DNA of 64,000 bases, taken from assembly GCA_017506865.1 (NCBI GenBank), contig JAFCMP010000379.1, forward strand, positions 124,001 through 188,000, read 5' to 3'. The translations under genes were made by a program, and so were the position numbers. The DNA is from Tribonema minus (lineage: Eukaryota > Sar > Xanthophyceae > Tribonematales > Tribonemataceae). Shown one piece after another: positions 62,931-64,000 of the stretch (positions within the stretch are counted from its first letter, which is position 1; each line of letters opens with the position of its first letter). The notes under the pieces were generated by a model. The model was given only the letters and a program-made list of their open reading frames with translations, was not told the DNA's origin and made no database searches.

Positions 62931-64000
62931 TGCCAACCTGGACGTAGTATCTGCGTCAATGGCAGCAGCCAAGGCAGCGGGGAGCAGCAAGAGATCAGGT
63001 CTTGCAGACATGTACGTGTGTCTGTAGAGTCTGGCGCCATGGGATGCACATGTCAGAGCGACCAAACGTCGCTGCTCCTAAGAAAGAGCATGAAGCGTGA
63101 AGCTGACATGTCTCAGGCTATGCAACGGTGCAGTTGCTACAAAATGTAGCGTTCCTGCACCTGCTGTGCCACCTAATTATTCACGCACTATGCAAGCACT
63201 GTTCTAACCAGTACTACAGGAACTGCTGGCGTGGGGGGGGGTCTGTTCACGCAGGGGACACGTCGCGCAGCCCCAACGCCTGCCGCAGCAGGCGCAGAAC
63301 CATGTCCAGGAGTAGTGGGGAGGATCACACAATGGAAGCAATCAATAATCAAAACTCAACTCTACGGAGTCCCAAGCGTCCACCTGACGGCGTTCAAGCC
63401 TGGGTCGAAAGAATGGCCATGGGCCTCGCACGAAGCCACCGCACCTGCACATATAGTGCAAGCAGGGCAGCAACACCCGACCGGGGGCTGAAGGGGAACG
63501 AATGGGGGTCAGCACCAGTTTCCGCCTGAGCTGCCCCAGCCTACCATCTAGCATGGATCTTCAGAAGACTTTACTTATCTTTGCATAAGAAGTCTTCGGT
63601 TGCCTTCCGGCGTCAGTACCGCCGTGGACATAGTATCCTCGCCAGTAAATTATCTGCGTCAGAGGCAGCAGCGAAGGCAGCGGGCAGCAGCAGCAAATCA
63701 GAATTTGCGCTTGTACGCATGTCTCCAGAGCCTGACACCATGGGATGTCAGGATGAGCAAGCGTTGCTGCTCACACAAACAGCATAGACCATGTACCAGG
63801 CTAACCAACGGTGCAGGTGCTCTGATTGGAACGCTACAACTGCTGTGCCACATGTACTCCATGCATTACGCAAGCACCTACCAAGTCGTACAGTAACACT
63901 ACTACACAAACTGTTGGCGTGGGGGGTCTGTTCACGCAGGGGACACGTCGCGCAGCCCCAACGCCTGCCGCAGCAGGCGCAGAACCATGTCCAGGAGTAG
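62930..64000 (+). repeat. ~690-bp direct tandem duplication reaching the window end
   Basis: Unit 1 (~62930-63620) and unit 2 (~63620-64000, cut off) share TCTGCGTCA.TGGCAGCAGC, ACCATGGGATG, and a perfect ~80-bp stretch starting TCTGTTCACGCAGGGGACAC (63241 and 63930). That stretch has an acceptor-like CACGCAG followed by an open Arg/Ser-rich reading, resembling the exon-edge duplications of the two long genes. Confidence 0.8.

Overview
The window is nuclear DNA from a eukaryote, most likely a green (chlorophyte-type) alga. Genes are split by many short exons with GT-AG and some GC-AG introns. Coding exons are GC-rich and full of Ala, Gly and Pro runs, while introns and spacers are repeat-rich. 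A TGTAA motif, the usual poly(A) signal of chlorophyte algae, lies 20-50 nt after two stop codons. Short interstitial (CCCTAA)n tracts are scattered through it. No species can be named from sequence alone, and there are no bacterial operons, rRNAs or CRISPR arrays.

Layout. (1) 0.3-19.6 kb, minus strand: one large gene of about 21 small exons, rebuilt by splice-phase matching, encoding roughly 1,145 residues of mainly helical protein of unknown function. A LINE fragment sits in one intron and a 51-bp LINE tail in another. (2) 19.6-23.0 kb: spacer between divergent genes, with GCN-repeat DNA, a SINE-like insertion and an ~800-bp tandem duplication. (3) 23.0-32.3 kb, plus strand: a secreted/membrane protein with a Pmp-like GGA(I/V) beta-helix repeat ectodomain and a C-terminal multi-pass membrane region. 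It carries several 1-nt frameshifts, one in-frame TAA and a large hairpin. (4) 33-35.9 kb: repeats. (5) 35.9-37.2 kb: a single-exon ankyrin-type protein with 27-residue repeats. (6) 37.4-38.1 kb: two candidate exons of a small membrane protein. (7) 40.1-57.6 kb, plus strand: a 15-exon gene whose phases match throughout, predicting a 708-aa protein with a signal-like N-terminus, GYF-type domain, Pro/Gly/acidic middle and several C-terminal membrane segments. (8) 59.2-61.3 kb: a decayed ankyrin pseudogene folded into a ~1.2-kb imperfect palindrome. (9) 62.9-64.0 kb: a ~690-bp direct duplication running off the window.

The most striking signal is shared by both long genes. Many exons are flanked by one to five decayed tandem copies of just their own edge, either acceptor plus first exon bases or last exon bases plus donor. 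Much of the intron DNA is made of these. A LINE and a SINE-like family also both insert at GTAC-containing targets.
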